NCBI GenBank assembly: GCA_002347725.1
Contig: DDXA01000003.1
Coordinates: 310,001-374,000 of the forward strand
Origin: Actinobacteria bacterium UBA2272
GTDB taxonomy: Bacteria > Actinomycetota > Coriobacteriia > Anaerosomatales > Anaerosomataceae
DNA: 64,000 nt
Direction: 5' to 3'
Of the stretch, positions 6,650 to 15,306 are shown in pieces. Made by a program: the position numbers and the translations under genes. A model generated the notes under the pieces. It had not been told where the DNA came from. It saw only the letters and a list, made by a program, of their open reading frames with translations, and ran no database searches. Each line of letters starts with the position of its first letter. The stretch's first letter is position 1.

Positions 6650-8371
6650 GTGGACAAAGCTCGGCTGCGTACCATACGCACGGTATCTCTCGTCGCGATC
6701 GGCCTCGCCGGCCTTGTGGCGGGATACGTGCTGTCCTGGCCGGTCGTCGTAGGACTGGGCGCGGCTCTGTTCGCAGTCGGCCTCACCATAGCCGTGCTCC
6801 ACGGACCGGTGTCCCGTGCCGCCTCCGATCCTGTTCCAACTCCCGAGAACAAGACACCTGCCGAAGTGCCCGTGGCGCGCGTACCGGCAACGCTCGATCC
6901 TCACATCGTGCTCGCGTCTCTTGCCGATGCGGTTCGACACATCGCCGATCCTGTCGGAACCTCCCTGTGGCTCGCGGACGACTCTTCAGCGACTCTGAGA
7001 CAGATCGCCGGTTTCGGACCGATGGCCCCGTCGGCTCAGCCGATACCCCTTGACGACGATGGAGTCATGGCCCGCGCGGACGCCCAGGGTACCGCCGAGA
7101 TCGAAGAGATCGCCCGTTTGCGAGGCGCCTCGGGCAACGACGCGCTGTGGCGCTTCGCTATCCCGGTGGTCGCGGGCGAACATCAGGGTGTCGCCGCCAT
7201 CGATTTCCGCGCGACCGGCCGGCCTGACCCGACCGGTCTCCCTGTCGCCACGGCACCGTTACGGGGAGCGCTCGCCGGCGCGCTGGCGCTCTACGTCGCG
7301 CACGCTGAGCTCGAGACGGCGCACGCACTCGTGGACGCGGCGCGGTCGCTCAGCAGGATCCTCGACCCACAGGAGGTCCTCTCTACCGCCCTCACAACCG
7401 CCATGGACATCTCCGGCGCCGCCACAGGCAGCGTCATGCTCCTCGACCCCGACAGCGGCCGGCTGGTCATCACCATCTCCCGCGGTCTGCCGGAAGAGGT
7501 CGTCCGCTCGACCTCGCTCGGCGAGGGCGAGGGCATCGCCGGATGGGTGCTCGCCACCCGTCAACCGTTGCTCGTCGAAGATCTGCCAGCACGCACCCCG
7601 GCCGCACGGCGTCACGGCATCCGCTCCGCGGTGTCTGTGCCTATCGCCGATGATGACGGCGTCCTCGGCGTCCTCAACGTCGGCAGCCGTTCGTTTCCTG
7701 CACGGTTCGGCGACTCCCACATGCGGACGATCGAGATGCTCGGTCGTCAGACAGCGACCGCGCTGCGCAACGCGCGGGCCGTGACCGAGTCGCGTGAGCT
7801 GTACTTCGACACGCTCAAGGCGCTCGCGCTCGCCCTCGAGACGAAGGACCCGTATTCGCGCGGTGGAACCGACCGCGTGCTGGCATGTGCCGATGCGCTC
7901 GGGGCCGTGTTCAGCCTGACGGATCAAGAGCGCGAGGCGTTGCGTATCGCGGCGCTGCTCCACGACATCGGCATGGCCTCCGTCGGCGATGCCGTTGCTG
8001 CGGGCGACCGCACGCTCACAACGGTTGAGCGCGCGCTTCTGAAACTGCATCCGCAGATTGCCGCCGAGATTCTCACCGAAGCGCCGGCACTCAGGCACGT
8101 CGTACCCATCGTCTACCATCATCACGAGTGGTTCGATGGAGCGGGTTACCTCAACGGTCTGGCGGGGGAGTCCATACCGATCGGCGCCCGCATCCTGGCT
8201 GTCGCCGACGCCTACGTCGCCATGACGTCGGATCGTCCGTACCGGCGGGCGTTCACGTCGGCCGAAGCACTGCGCGAGATGGAAGACAAAGCAGGGACCC
8301 AGTTCGATCCCGCCGTTGTCGACGCGTTGCGCGACATCCTGCGTGATGGATCGAACCGGGTCCCGTCGTAG
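6650..8371 (+). CDS. Membrane GAF-domain protein with variant HD-GYP output domain
   Basis: The 573-residue protein has two N-terminal membrane helices (about 8-50), a weak GAF-like region (about 85-215), a clear GAF domain (about 220-370) and a C-terminal HD-GYP-like domain (about 385-560). The metal site is recognisable: His438-Asp439, LHPQIA, and the HHHEWFDGAGYLNGL stretch. HD-GYP proteins usually hydrolyse cyclic-di-GMP. Here HDxGK reads HDIGM (Met442), GYP reads GYL, and a VADAYDA-type motif reads VADAYVA, so activity or specificity may differ. GTG 6650 is preceded by AGGGGAG. It stands alone between thiN and the convergent rpmB. Confidence 0.85.
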   Translation: MDKARLRTIRTVSLVAIGLAGLVAGYVLSWPVVVGLGAALFAVGLTIAVLHGPVSRAASDPVPTPENKTPAEVPVARVPATLDPHIVLASLADAVRHIADPVGTSLWLADDSSATLRQIAGFGPMAPSAQPIPLDDDGVMARADAQGTAEIEEIARLRGASGNDALWRFAIPVVAGEHQGVAAIDFRATGRPDPTGLPVATAPLRGALAGALALYVAHAELETAHALVDAARSLSRILDPQEVLSTALTTAMDISGAATGSVMLLDPDSGRLVITISRGLPEEVVRSTSLGEGEGIAGWVLATRQPLLVEDLPARTPAARRHGIRSAVSVPIADDDGVLGVLNVGSRSFPARFGDSHMRTIEMLGRQTATALRNARAVTESRELYFDTLKALALALETKDPYSRGGTDRVLACADALGAVFSLTDQEREALRIAALLHDIGMASVGDAVAAGDRTLTTVERALLKLHPQIAAEILTEAPALRHVVPIVYHHHEWFDGAGYLNGLAGESIPIGARILAVADAYVAMTSDRPYRRAFTSAEALREMEDKAGTQFDPAVVDALRDILRDGSNRVPS

Positions 8372-8392
8372 CGAGACAACGACCGCCCGGAA

Positions 8393-8581
8393 CTAGCCCC
8401 GGGTGACTTTGCCTGCCTTCATGCACTTCGTGCAGACGTTCATCTTCTTGACCGTGCCGTCAACGACGACCGACACCTTCTGCACGTTCGGATAGATCAT
8501 CCGGTTGGTCACACGGTGAGAGTGACTCACGTTGCGACCCGCGCTGGGGTGCTTCCCGCACACGCTGCACACCTTGGACAT
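8393..8581 (-). CDS. rpmB: 50S ribosomal protein L28 (zinc form)
   Basis: The 62-residue minus-strand protein begins MSKVCSVCGK and has the L28 core (SHSHRVTNRMIYPNVQ). Two Cys pairs (Cys5/Cys8 and Cys50/Cys53) mark the zinc-binding form. It belongs to the large ribosomal subunit. It is convergent with the GAF/HD-GYP gene and divergent from asp23, the same placement as in Bacillus, where rpmB lies opposite yloU-yloV. Confidence 0.97.
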   Translation of the reverse strand: MSKVCSVCGKHPSAGRNVSHSHRVTNRMIYPNVQKVSVVVDGTVKKMNVCTKCMKAGKVTRG

Positions 8582-8649
8582 ATGGAGTCATCCGTCCTTT
8601 GGTCGTTCGAGGCGGCGACGCCGCCGCCGATGTCCGCAAAAGCGCACCG

Positions 8650-8679
8650 ATGTTAGCACAGGCCGCGCATGAGGGTAAA
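8650..8679 (-). promoter_or_regulatory. rpmB promoter (minus strand)
   Basis: On the minus strand, TTTACC (complement of 8674-8679), an 18-base spacer and TAACAT (complement of 8650-8655) form a promoter. The -10 is preceded by TGC, an extended -10 element. The leader of about 60 bases contains a perfect hairpin GGCGGC-GTC-GCCGCC (8611-8625). Confidence 0.55.
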
Positions 8680-8757
8680 CCCACCACGGAACGCGCGTTG
8701 CCGTGCTGACCTTGCGTTACTCGAACCACGCGTCGGCACGACGCCAGCGTGTTCCGC

Positions 8758-8763
8758 TATACT
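8758..8763 (+). promoter_or_regulatory. Probable -10 box for the asp23-fakA-degV operon
   Basis: TATACT lies 57 bases upstream of the asp23 start, in the region divergent from rpmB. I cannot find a good -35 at the right distance, so the call rests on the -10 and position. Confidence 0.4.
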
Positions 8764-8819
8764 ACCCTCACGCTGCACTCGTGTATGCAGCCGCTCATCA
8801 TCGCGAAGGAGGGACCTCA

Positions 8820-9185
8820 ATGGCTGTGGAGCCCCCGGGTACCGTTACGATCGCCAACGACGTCCTCCAGGACATCGCCGGTTATGTAGCGCTGGAGTGT
8901 TACGGAGTCGTGGGCATGGCCAGCCCGTCACTCAGGGACGGTGTGGCCCAACTGCTGTCGCGCGACAAGCTACGCAAGGGCGTCGTCATCGCCAACACCG
9001 ATGAACGCAGCGTGCTCGTGGACCTCTACGTCATCATCGAGCACGGGACCAGCCTGACCCAGGTCTCGCGCAACCTTTCCGATCGGGTTCGCTACGCACT
9101 GACCCATGACGCTGACGTTGTCGTCACCGAGGTCAACGTCCACGTGCAGGGGATCAAGGTGCGCAAGAACCCGGAGCGCGCATGA
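8820..9185 (+). CDS. Asp23/Gls24 family protein
   Basis: The 121-residue protein matches the Asp23/Gls24 (YloU) family: IANDVLQDIAGYVALECYGVVGM, a central VDLYVIIEHG strand and the C-terminal VTEVNVHVQGIKV. Family members are small cell-envelope-stress associated proteins; in Staphylococcus Asp23 is membrane-anchored by partners. The ATG follows AGGAGGG at 8807-8813. It overlaps the next gene by four bases and sits before fakA, as yloU does before yloV in Bacillus. Confidence 0.9.
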   Translation: MAVEPPGTVTIANDVLQDIAGYVALECYGVVGMASPSLRDGVAQLLSRDKLRKGVVIANTDERSVLVDLYVIIEHGTSLTQVSRNLSDRVRYALTHDADVVVTEVNVHVQGIKVRKNPERA

Positions 9186-10789
9186 GTGCCAACTCGCGGC
9201 CTGCGGCCGTAGACCTGTTCGCCGCGGCCGCTCGTGCGCTCGCGGACCGCGTCGACGAGGTCAACCGGCTTAACGTGTTCCCCGTACCGGATGGCGACAC
9301 CGGCACCAATATGACGCTCACCCTCGAGGCGGTCCAGGCGGATCTCGATCGCTTGCCCGCATCTGCGTCGATGGCCGATATCGCCTCGGCTATCACACAT
9401 GGCTCCCTGATGGGTGCCCGGGGCAACTCCGGCGTCATCTTGAGCCAGATGCTCCGCGGCCTGTGTGAGGTTGCGGGGCAGGCAACCGAACTCACCCCGA
9501 AAGTCGTCGCAGCGGCCCTCGAGCGCAGCACGACAGTCGCCTTCCAGGCGGTACGCAAGCCGGTCGAGGGAACGATGCTGACCGTGCTGAAGGACTCAGC
9601 CGCCGCCGCGACGGCCGGCGTCAAGGCGGGACTCAAACTCGATGAGCTCCTCGACGCCGTCGTCGAAGCGTCGTTCGAGTCGGTCCGCAGGGGTCCCGAC
9701 CTGCTGCCGGTCCTCAAGGAGAACGGCGTCGTGGACGCCGGCGGGCTGGGAGTGGCCATACTCGGCGAGGGGTTCGTCGCGGCGCTGGAGGGCCATGAAG
9801 TGCGCGAGTACGATGTGACGACGGCGCCCGGCCCACTGATGGTCCAGCCCGTCGACGACTGGGCCGACGACGAGTACCTCTACTGCACGGAGTTCCTCCT
9901 CCACGGCGTCCAGGCCGACATCTCGGTCCTCGAAGAGTACGTCGCGGAGATCGGCGGCTCCGAGCTCGTCGTCGGCGATGCCGAGACGTACAAGATCCAC
10001 GTCCACACCGACACGCCGGGCACCGTGCTGACATGGGCGACCGGTCTCGGTGAGGTCTCCGACGTCCACATCAACAACATGCGCCGCCAGACCGCCGAGC
10101 GCACCGCCGGGATCAAGAGGGACGCCGAGCCGACCAAGCCGATCGGTTTCGTCGCGGTCGCCGCAGGTCAGGGCCTGAAGGACATCCTCCTGAGCCTCGG
10201 CGCCGATGTGGTCGTCAGCGGCGGGCAGACGATGAATCCATCGACTGCCGAGCTCCTCGAGGCCGCGCAGAGCATCAACGCCGAGAAGATCGTGCTTCTC
10301 CCCAACAACAGGAACATCATCCTTGCGGCGCAGCAGGTTACCGGAGTCGCCGATCGCCCGGTCGCCGTCGTCCCGACGACCGCCATTCCGCAGGCTTTTG
10401 CCGCGCTGCTCGCCTACGACGGCTCGGACGACCTCGACGCGATCATCGAGGAGATGACCGCTGCTGCGGGCGAGGTGCGTACGGCCGAGGTGACCGTCGC
10501 GGTCAAGGACGCCACCGGTAAGGTAGGTCCGATCAAGGCTGGTGATGTCATCGGCATCGTGGATCACGAGATCGAGGTCACCGGCTCCGATGTCGCCGAC
10601 GTCACACTCCGGGTTGTCGAGCACATCATCGGTGACGGCGAGACCATCACTCTGCTCGGCGGTGAGGACCTCGACGACGAGGCGATGTCAGCACTCGAGA
10701 CTCGTCTGGCGGAGGCCCACCCCGATGCGGAGGTCGAAGCGCATCGCGGCGACCAGCCGCTGTACCCGATCATCGTCTCTGTCGAATAG
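9182..10789 (+). CDS. fakA: Fatty acid kinase ATP-binding subunit FakA (DhaL/YloV family)
   Basis: The 535-residue protein begins with a DhaL-like ATP-binding domain carrying LNVFPVPDGDTGTNM, whose Asp37 and Asp39 should coordinate magnesium, and HGSLMGARGNSGVILSQ. A middle domain and a DegV-like C-terminal domain follow, as in FakA. With a FakB (DegV) partner it phosphorylates fatty acids to acyl-phosphates that feed phospholipid synthesis. The next gene is a DegV protein and plsX lies about 9 kb downstream, which supports this role. It was formerly annotated as a dihydroxyacetone-kinase-like protein. Confidence 0.9.
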   Translation: MSANSRPAAVDLFAAAARALADRVDEVNRLNVFPVPDGDTGTNMTLTLEAVQADLDRLPASASMADIASAITHGSLMGARGNSGVILSQMLRGLCEVAGQATELTPKVVAAALERSTTVAFQAVRKPVEGTMLTVLKDSAAAATAGVKAGLKLDELLDAVVEASFESVRRGPDLLPVLKENGVVDAGGLGVAILGEGFVAALEGHEVREYDVTTAPGPLMVQPVDDWADDEYLYCTEFLLHGVQADISVLEEYVAEIGGSELVVGDAETYKIHVHTDTPGTVLTWATGLGEVSDVHINNMRRQTAERTAGIKRDAEPTKPIGFVAVAAGQGLKDILLSLGADVVVSGGQTMNPSTAELLEAAQSINAEKIVLLPNNRNIILAAQQVTGVADRPVAVVPTTAIPQAFAALLAYDGSDDLDAIIEEMTAAAGEVRTAEVTVAVKDATGKVGPIKAGDVIGIVDHEIEVTGSDVADVTLRVVEHIIGDGETITLLGGEDLDDEAMSALETRLAEAHPDAEVEAHRGDQPLYPIIVSVE

Positions 10790-10799
10790 GGAGTCTCAC

Positions 10800-11651
10800 A
10801 TGACTAAGATCGGCATCGTCTGCGACAGTACGTGCGACCTGGGGCCGGAGTGGCTGGCCGATCACGACATCATCATGGTCCCACTGAAGGTCACCTTCGG
10901 CACGGAGACCTTCCTCGACTGGACTGAACTCACACCGGCGGCTTTCTACGAGAGGCTCGCCGCCGCCGATGCGCTCCCCAAGACATCGCAACCTTCCCCG
11001 GCCGACTTCGACGCGGTCTACCGGCGACTCGCCGACGAGGGGTGTACCGGTATCGTCTCCGTACACCTGACCTCGGCTCTCTCGGGCACCATCGAATCGG
11101 CGATCATGGCCGCCAACGATTCGCCCATCCCCGTCCGGATCGTCGACACGCGCGTCGTCTCGGCGGCCACCGCACTCGTCGTCGATGCGGCACATGTCGC
11201 GCGCGAGGGTGGAGCCGACCTTGACGGCGTCGAGGCTGCCGCCCAGGCCGCGGCAGATAACGTCCGCATCCTCTTCGCCCTGGACACGCTCGACTACCTG
11301 GTCAAGGGCGGCCGGGCCGGCAAAGCACAGGGGCTCGCCGCATCGCTCCTCAACATCAAGCCGGTTCTCACCTTCAACAGCGACGGCATCATCGAGCCGT
11401 TCAAGAAGGCGAAGGGCATGAAGAAGGCGATCGCCGAGATCGCAGCCCAGGTGGCCGAAGCCTCGGCGGACGGCCCCGTGAAGCTCGGACTGCTCCACGC
11501 CCAGGCTCCGGACCTGGTAGCCGAGCTGCGGGCCGCCCTCGACACGGCGGGCGCGCGCTACGAGCTGCTCCATACCGTCGGCGTCGGCGCGGTCATCGGG
11601 ACGTACGCCGGTCCACGGGCCATCGGGGCAGCCTTCTATCGGTTGCCGTAG
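10800..11651 (+). CDS. DegV family fatty-acid-binding protein (FakB-like)
   Basis: The 283-residue protein has the DegV fold: N-terminal IGIVCDSTCDL, KTSQPSPADF, SVHLTSALSGTIESA and a C-terminal GVGAVIGTYAGP. DegV/FakB proteins hold a single fatty acid and present it to FakA. It starts 10 bases after fakA and is very likely its partner. Which chain length it prefers cannot be read from sequence. Confidence 0.9.
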   Translation: MTKIGIVCDSTCDLGPEWLADHDIIMVPLKVTFGTETFLDWTELTPAAFYERLAAADALPKTSQPSPADFDAVYRRLADEGCTGIVSVHLTSALSGTIESAIMAANDSPIPVRIVDTRVVSAATALVVDAAHVAREGGADLDGVEAAAQAAADNVRILFALDTLDYLVKGGRAGKAQGLAASLLNIKPVLTFNSDGIIEPFKKAKGMKKAIAEIAAQVAEASADGPVKLGLLHAQAPDLVAELRAALDTAGARYELLHTVGVGAVIGTYAGPRAIGAAFYRLP

Positions 11652-11660
11652 GGCTTGCCG

Positions 11661-13775
11661 ATGAGCGGTGGACTCGCCGCGCCGGCGGCACGTATCGCCG
11701 CCCTCCATCGGTGGGCCGATCCTGTCTCCGCGGTCCGCTTCGTCGACGCACGTCGGGTCGAAGCACTCGCACGGCTCGACGTGCACACCGTGGGCGAGCT
11801 GGTTTCGCACTACCCGTTCCGGTACCTCGATCTCACGACCACCGCAGACCTGCGCACGGTTCCTGCGGGAGTCGACGCGACGGTGGTCGGACGCGTGCAT
11901 GACATCAACGTCAAACGTCCACGTCAGAAGCTTGCGATCACCGAAGTCGCCATCGTCGACGGCACGGGCGCACTCATCGGCGTCTGGTTCAATCAACCTC
12001 ACGTCGCACGCTCGTTCCGGGTGGGGGAGCGCGTCGCGTTCGCCGGCACCGTGACGCTCGATTATGGACTCAAGCAGATGCGGAACCCGTTCGTCGAACG
12101 CCTCCCCGACGCGGAGTCCGGCCCGGAGATCGCCCGGATCCTCCCGGTGCACCGAACGACCGAAGGACTCACCACCAACTGGCTCCGGCGGCTCGTCACC
12201 GAAGCGCTCCTCGTCGCCGCCGACGTTCCCGACCCACTGCCGGCATCGCTAAGGGCCGCACATGATCTCGTGCCCCTCGCATCCGCGCTCCGATCGATCC
12301 ACTTCCCCGACTCGGCCACTGCGCTTGCCGAAGCGAAGCGGCGACTGGTCTTCGATGAGTTGTTCACGGTCCAACTCGCTATGTCCCTCAGGCGCCACCA
12401 GCTCGTGGACGCCCGCCCTGGTCACGCACACACCGTCGACGGGCCGTACGTTGAGAGGCTGGTGGCCGCACTGCCGTTCGAGCTCACGTCCGATCAGGCC
12501 GAGGCGGTCATGACCATCCTGGCCGACATGGCGGGCGCGCATCCGATGAACCGTATGCTCCTCGGCGACGTCGGCACCGGCAAGACCGCCGTCGCCGCAC
12601 ACGCGCTCGCCGCATGCGCCGACTCCGGCACCCAGGCCGCGATGATGGCCCCGACCGAGGTACTCGCCACCCAGTACGCGCACGCGGTCGGCCCGCTGCT
12701 CGATGCTGCCGGGATCACGTGGGCGCTGCTCACCGGCTCGACCGCGGCGGCGGAGCGCGCGCGTATCCTCGGCGGACTCGCCGACGGATCGCTCACGGTC
12801 GCGTTCGGCACGCACGCGCTCATACAACCGGACGTCGCTTACCGGCACCTCACGCTCGCCATCGTCGACGAACAGCATCGCTTTGGCGTCGACCAGCGCC
12901 TCGCCCTGCGGGACAAGGGCGAGGGTCTCGACCTGCTCGTCATGACGGCGACCCCGATCCCGCGCAGTCTGGCGCTCACAGCCTACGGCGATCTCGAGAC
13001 GTCCTACGTGCGCCAGCGCCCCGGTGACCGTCCCGCCGACCACGTCACCACCCGTGTCGTGCCCACGTCCGGCCGCGCCGAAGCGTACGCGGCCGTGCGC
13101 GCGGCCGTTGCGGCGGGCGATCGCGCATATGTCGTGTGTGCGCTGATCGACGAAAGCGACGCCACCCAGGCTCGGGCAGCTACGAGTGAAGCACGCAGGC
13201 TCCAGCGCTCGGTCTTCCCCGACCTCAAGGTAGGGCTCTTGACCGGCACCATGCCCCCCGCCGAGAAGCGGGCGGCCATGGAGCGGTTCCGTGCTGGCGA
13301 AACCGACGTTCTCGTCGCCACGACCGTGATCGAGGTCGGCGTCGACGTGCCCGAGGCTACGGTGATGATCGTCGAGGACGCCGAGCGGTTCGGGCTCGCC
13401 CAACTCCATCAGCTTCGTGGTCGCGTCGGGCGCGGTGAGAAGGCCGGACAGGTGCTCCTGTTCGCCGACCCTAAGACCGACGATGGCCGGGCACGCATGG
13501 AAGCGATCGCTTCAACCAACGACGGGTTCGAACTCGCCGAGTACGATCTCCGCCTGAGAGGGGAGGGCGACGTGCTCGGCCAGCGCCAGAGCGGCCTGCC
13601 TGCGCTCAGGCTGGCATCGGCCGCTCGCGATCATGAACTTCTCGACCTTGCGCGCACCGAGGCCCGGAGCCTGGTCGCCGAAGATCCCACGCTAGAGCGT
13701 CCTGAGCATCGTCCGCTCGCCGGATACCTTGCCCGTCAGCTCGGCGACGCATGGAGGCGGGTGAGCGCCGGATGA
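11661..13775 (+). CDS. recG: ATP-dependent DNA helicase RecG
   Basis: The 704-residue protein has an N-terminal OB/wedge domain and superfamily 2 helicase motifs: Walker A GDVGTGKTAVA, DEQHRFGV (a DEQH box), TATPIPRS, and the C-terminal ATTVIEVGVDVPEA plus QLRGRVGRG. RecG remodels stalled replication forks and branched recombination intermediates. I chose ATG 11661 because GTAGGG lies nine bases upstream; a TTG at 11655 is also possible. It is nine bases downstream of degV and overlaps rsmD by four. Confidence 0.96.
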   Translation: MSGGLAAPAARIAALHRWADPVSAVRFVDARRVEALARLDVHTVGELVSHYPFRYLDLTTTADLRTVPAGVDATVVGRVHDINVKRPRQKLAITEVAIVDGTGALIGVWFNQPHVARSFRVGERVAFAGTVTLDYGLKQMRNPFVERLPDAESGPEIARILPVHRTTEGLTTNWLRRLVTEALLVAADVPDPLPASLRAAHDLVPLASALRSIHFPDSATALAEAKRRLVFDELFTVQLAMSLRRHQLVDARPGHAHTVDGPYVERLVAALPFELTSDQAEAVMTILADMAGAHPMNRMLLGDVGTGKTAVAAHALAACADSGTQAAMMAPTEVLATQYAHAVGPLLDAAGITWALLTGSTAAAERARILGGLADGSLTVAFGTHALIQPDVAYRHLTLAIVDEQHRFGVDQRLALRDKGEGLDLLVMTATPIPRSLALTAYGDLETSYVRQRPGDRPADHVTTRVVPTSGRAEAYAAVRAAVAAGDRAYVVCALIDESDATQARAATSEARRLQRSVFPDLKVGLLTGTMPPAEKRAAMERFRAGETDVLVATTVIEVGVDVPEATVMIVEDAERFGLAQLHQLRGRVGRGEKAGQVLLFADPKTDDGRARMEAIASTNDGFELAEYDLRLRGEGDVLGQRQSGLPALRLASAARDHELLDLARTEARSLVAEDPTLERPEHRPLAGYLARQLGDAWRRVSAG

Positions 13776-14332
13776 GGATCATCGCAGGGATGTGGCGCGG
13801 CAGGCGGATCACCGCGCCAGCGGGAAGCGAGACGCGTCCGACCGCCGATCGAGTGCGCGAGGCGGTCTTCTCCTCGGTCATCACGCGGCTCGGCCCGCTC
13901 GACGGTGTGCGCGTCCTCGACCTGTACGCCGGAAGCGGCGCGCTCGGCATCGAGGCACTCTCGCGCGGAGCGGCCTACGCGACGTTCGTGGAGAGTGACC
14001 GGCGTGCCGCCGATGCCATCAGGACGAACCTCGCGGCTCTCGGCGCCCACGACGCCACAGTGACGGTGACACGCGTTGAACGGTTTGACGCTTCACGCCT
14101 GCGCGATGCACCCGTTTCGTTGCTCTTTGCCGACCCTCCCTATAGGATAGACGCGGCCGAGTTCAGCCAGGTACTGGAAACGCTGGCCGACGGCGGCGCG
14201 CTCGAGTCCGGCGCGCTGATAGTCTACGAGCACGGCACCAAGACGCAGCCGTCATGGCCCTCCGGCTTCTCGGAGACGGGTGTCAGGCGGTACGGGGACA
14301 CGGAAGTGACCTACGGCATCTACGGGGGGTGA
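13772..14332 (+). CDS. rsmD: 16S rRNA guanine-N2 methyltransferase RsmD
   Basis: The 186-residue protein shows the RsmD signature RIIAGMWRGRRI, TRPTADRVREAVF, a SAM-binding VLDLYAGSGALGIEAL and the catalytic ADPPY (DPPY motif). It methylates N2 of a guanine in 16S rRNA (G966 in E. coli). The ATG overlaps the recG stop. Pairing with coaD downstream is widespread in bacteria. Confidence 0.95.
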   Translation: MRIIAGMWRGRRITAPAGSETRPTADRVREAVFSSVITRLGPLDGVRVLDLYAGSGALGIEALSRGAAYATFVESDRRAADAIRTNLAALGAHDATVTVTRVERFDASRLRDAPVSLLFADPPYRIDAAEFSQVLETLADGGALESGALIVYEHGTKTQPSWPSGFSETGVRRYGDTEVTYGIYGG

Positions 14333-14340
14333 ACGGGAAC

Positions 14341-14832
14341 GTGAAGCGCGCGGTATGCCCGGGAACCTACGACCCGGTCACCAACGGACACCTCGATGTG
14401 ATCGAGCGTGCCTCGGCCATCTTCGACGAGGTGGTCGTCGCGGTCGCACTCAGTCCCGACAAAGGCGGCGGCCCTCTGTTCACCGTCGCGGAGCGCGTCA
14501 CGTTCATCGAAGACTGCGTAGCAGCACTCGGTAACGTTCGAGTGCGCCCCTTTGATAAACTGCTGGTAGAATTCGCGCAGGAGATGGACGCGACGGTCAT
14601 CATCAAGGGCCTTCGTGCAGTGACGGACTTCGAGCGGGAGTTCCAGATGGCTCAGTTGAACTACCGGCTCGACAGAGCGGTCGAGACCATGTTCATCATG
14701 TCCATCCCCGAGTACGCTTATCTGAGTTCGTCGGCAGTCAAGGAGATAGCCCGCCATGGCGGGTCGGTGAAAGGGCTCGTGCCAGACGCAGTATGTGAGG
14801 CGCTTGCCTCGCGATCGCACCAGTCCCTCTAG
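14341..14832 (+). CDS. coaD: Phosphopantetheine adenylyltransferase
   Basis: The 163-residue protein is a nucleotidyltransferase: PGTYDPVTNGHLDVI contains the T/HxGH ATP site (here TNGH), IIKGLRAVTDFEREFQMAQLN binds pantetheine, and YLSSSAVKEIARHGG closes the family pattern. It converts 4'-phosphopantetheine to dephospho-CoA, so it supplies CoA and the carrier arm for the acyl carrier protein encoded downstream. GTG 14341 is preferred because KRAVCPG then begins the protein as in homologs and a G-rich site precedes it; GTG 14329, overlapping the rsmD stop, is the alternative. Confidence 0.95.
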   Translation: MKRAVCPGTYDPVTNGHLDVIERASAIFDEVVVAVALSPDKGGGPLFTVAERVTFIEDCVAALGNVRVRPFDKLLVEFAQEMDATVIIKGLRAVTDFEREFQMAQLNYRLDRAVETMFIMSIPEYAYLSSSAVKEIARHGGSVKGLVPDAVCEALASRSHQSL

Positions 14833-14843
14833 GGAGGTTGAGC

Positions 14844-15305
14844 ATGGACATCTTGGCGCTCATCGACCGTATCGAAGAACTCATCGATAGCGGTCGCAAC
14901 GTGCCGTTCACCGCATCGAAGATGGTCGACCCCGAGCGGGTCTACGAACTCATCGACGAGATCCGGTCCCAGTTCCCCGACGAGCTCAAGCAGGCTCGCT
15001 GGATCGTCAAGGAGCGGCAGGAGATGCTCGAGGAGGCCGAGAAGGAGGCCAACCGTATCCTTGAGGACGCCAAGTCGCGCGCCGAGGCGATGGCAGCCGA
15101 GCAGGAGATCGTGAAGCTCGCCGAGCAGCAGCGCGCCGAGATCCTCGATGACGCGCGGACGCGAGAGAGGGAGATCCGTCTCGGCGCCGAGGACTACGCG
15201 GACGAGATGCTCGCGAACCTTGAGGTGAATCTCGGCAAGCTCCTCACCGCCGTCCAGCGCGGTCGCGACCGGCTTCAGGGCAAGGTCGCCCAGCGCGGCC
15301 AGTAG
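14844..15305 (+). CDS. SepIVA/DivIVA-like coiled-coil protein
   Basis: The 153-residue, highly charged protein begins MDILALIDRIEELIDSGRNV and is otherwise mostly a long coiled coil rich in Glu, Arg and Ala (about 45-140). It resembles actinobacterial proteins annotated as ATPase or V-type subunit-like, a group that includes mycobacterial SepIVA, a DivIVA-domain septation factor encoded next to DUF177 and rnc. The same neighbours occur here (DUF177 immediately downstream, rnc about 11 kb on). A role in division or wall growth is inferred. ATG 14844 follows AGGGAGG by six bases. Confidence 0.65.
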   Translation: MDILALIDRIEELIDSGRNVPFTASKMVDPERVYELIDEIRSQFPDELKQARWIVKERQEMLEEAEKEANRILEDAKSRAEAMAAEQEIVKLAEQQRAEILDDARTREREIRLGAEDYADEMLANLEVNLGKLLTAVQRGRDRLQGKVAQRGQ

Positions 15306-15306
15306 C

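Noticed and set aside
7050..7784. Plus-strand open frame of 244 codons inside the GAF/HD-GYP gene
   Set aside because: Out-of-frame shadow with Arg/Ser/Pro-rich composition and no motif.
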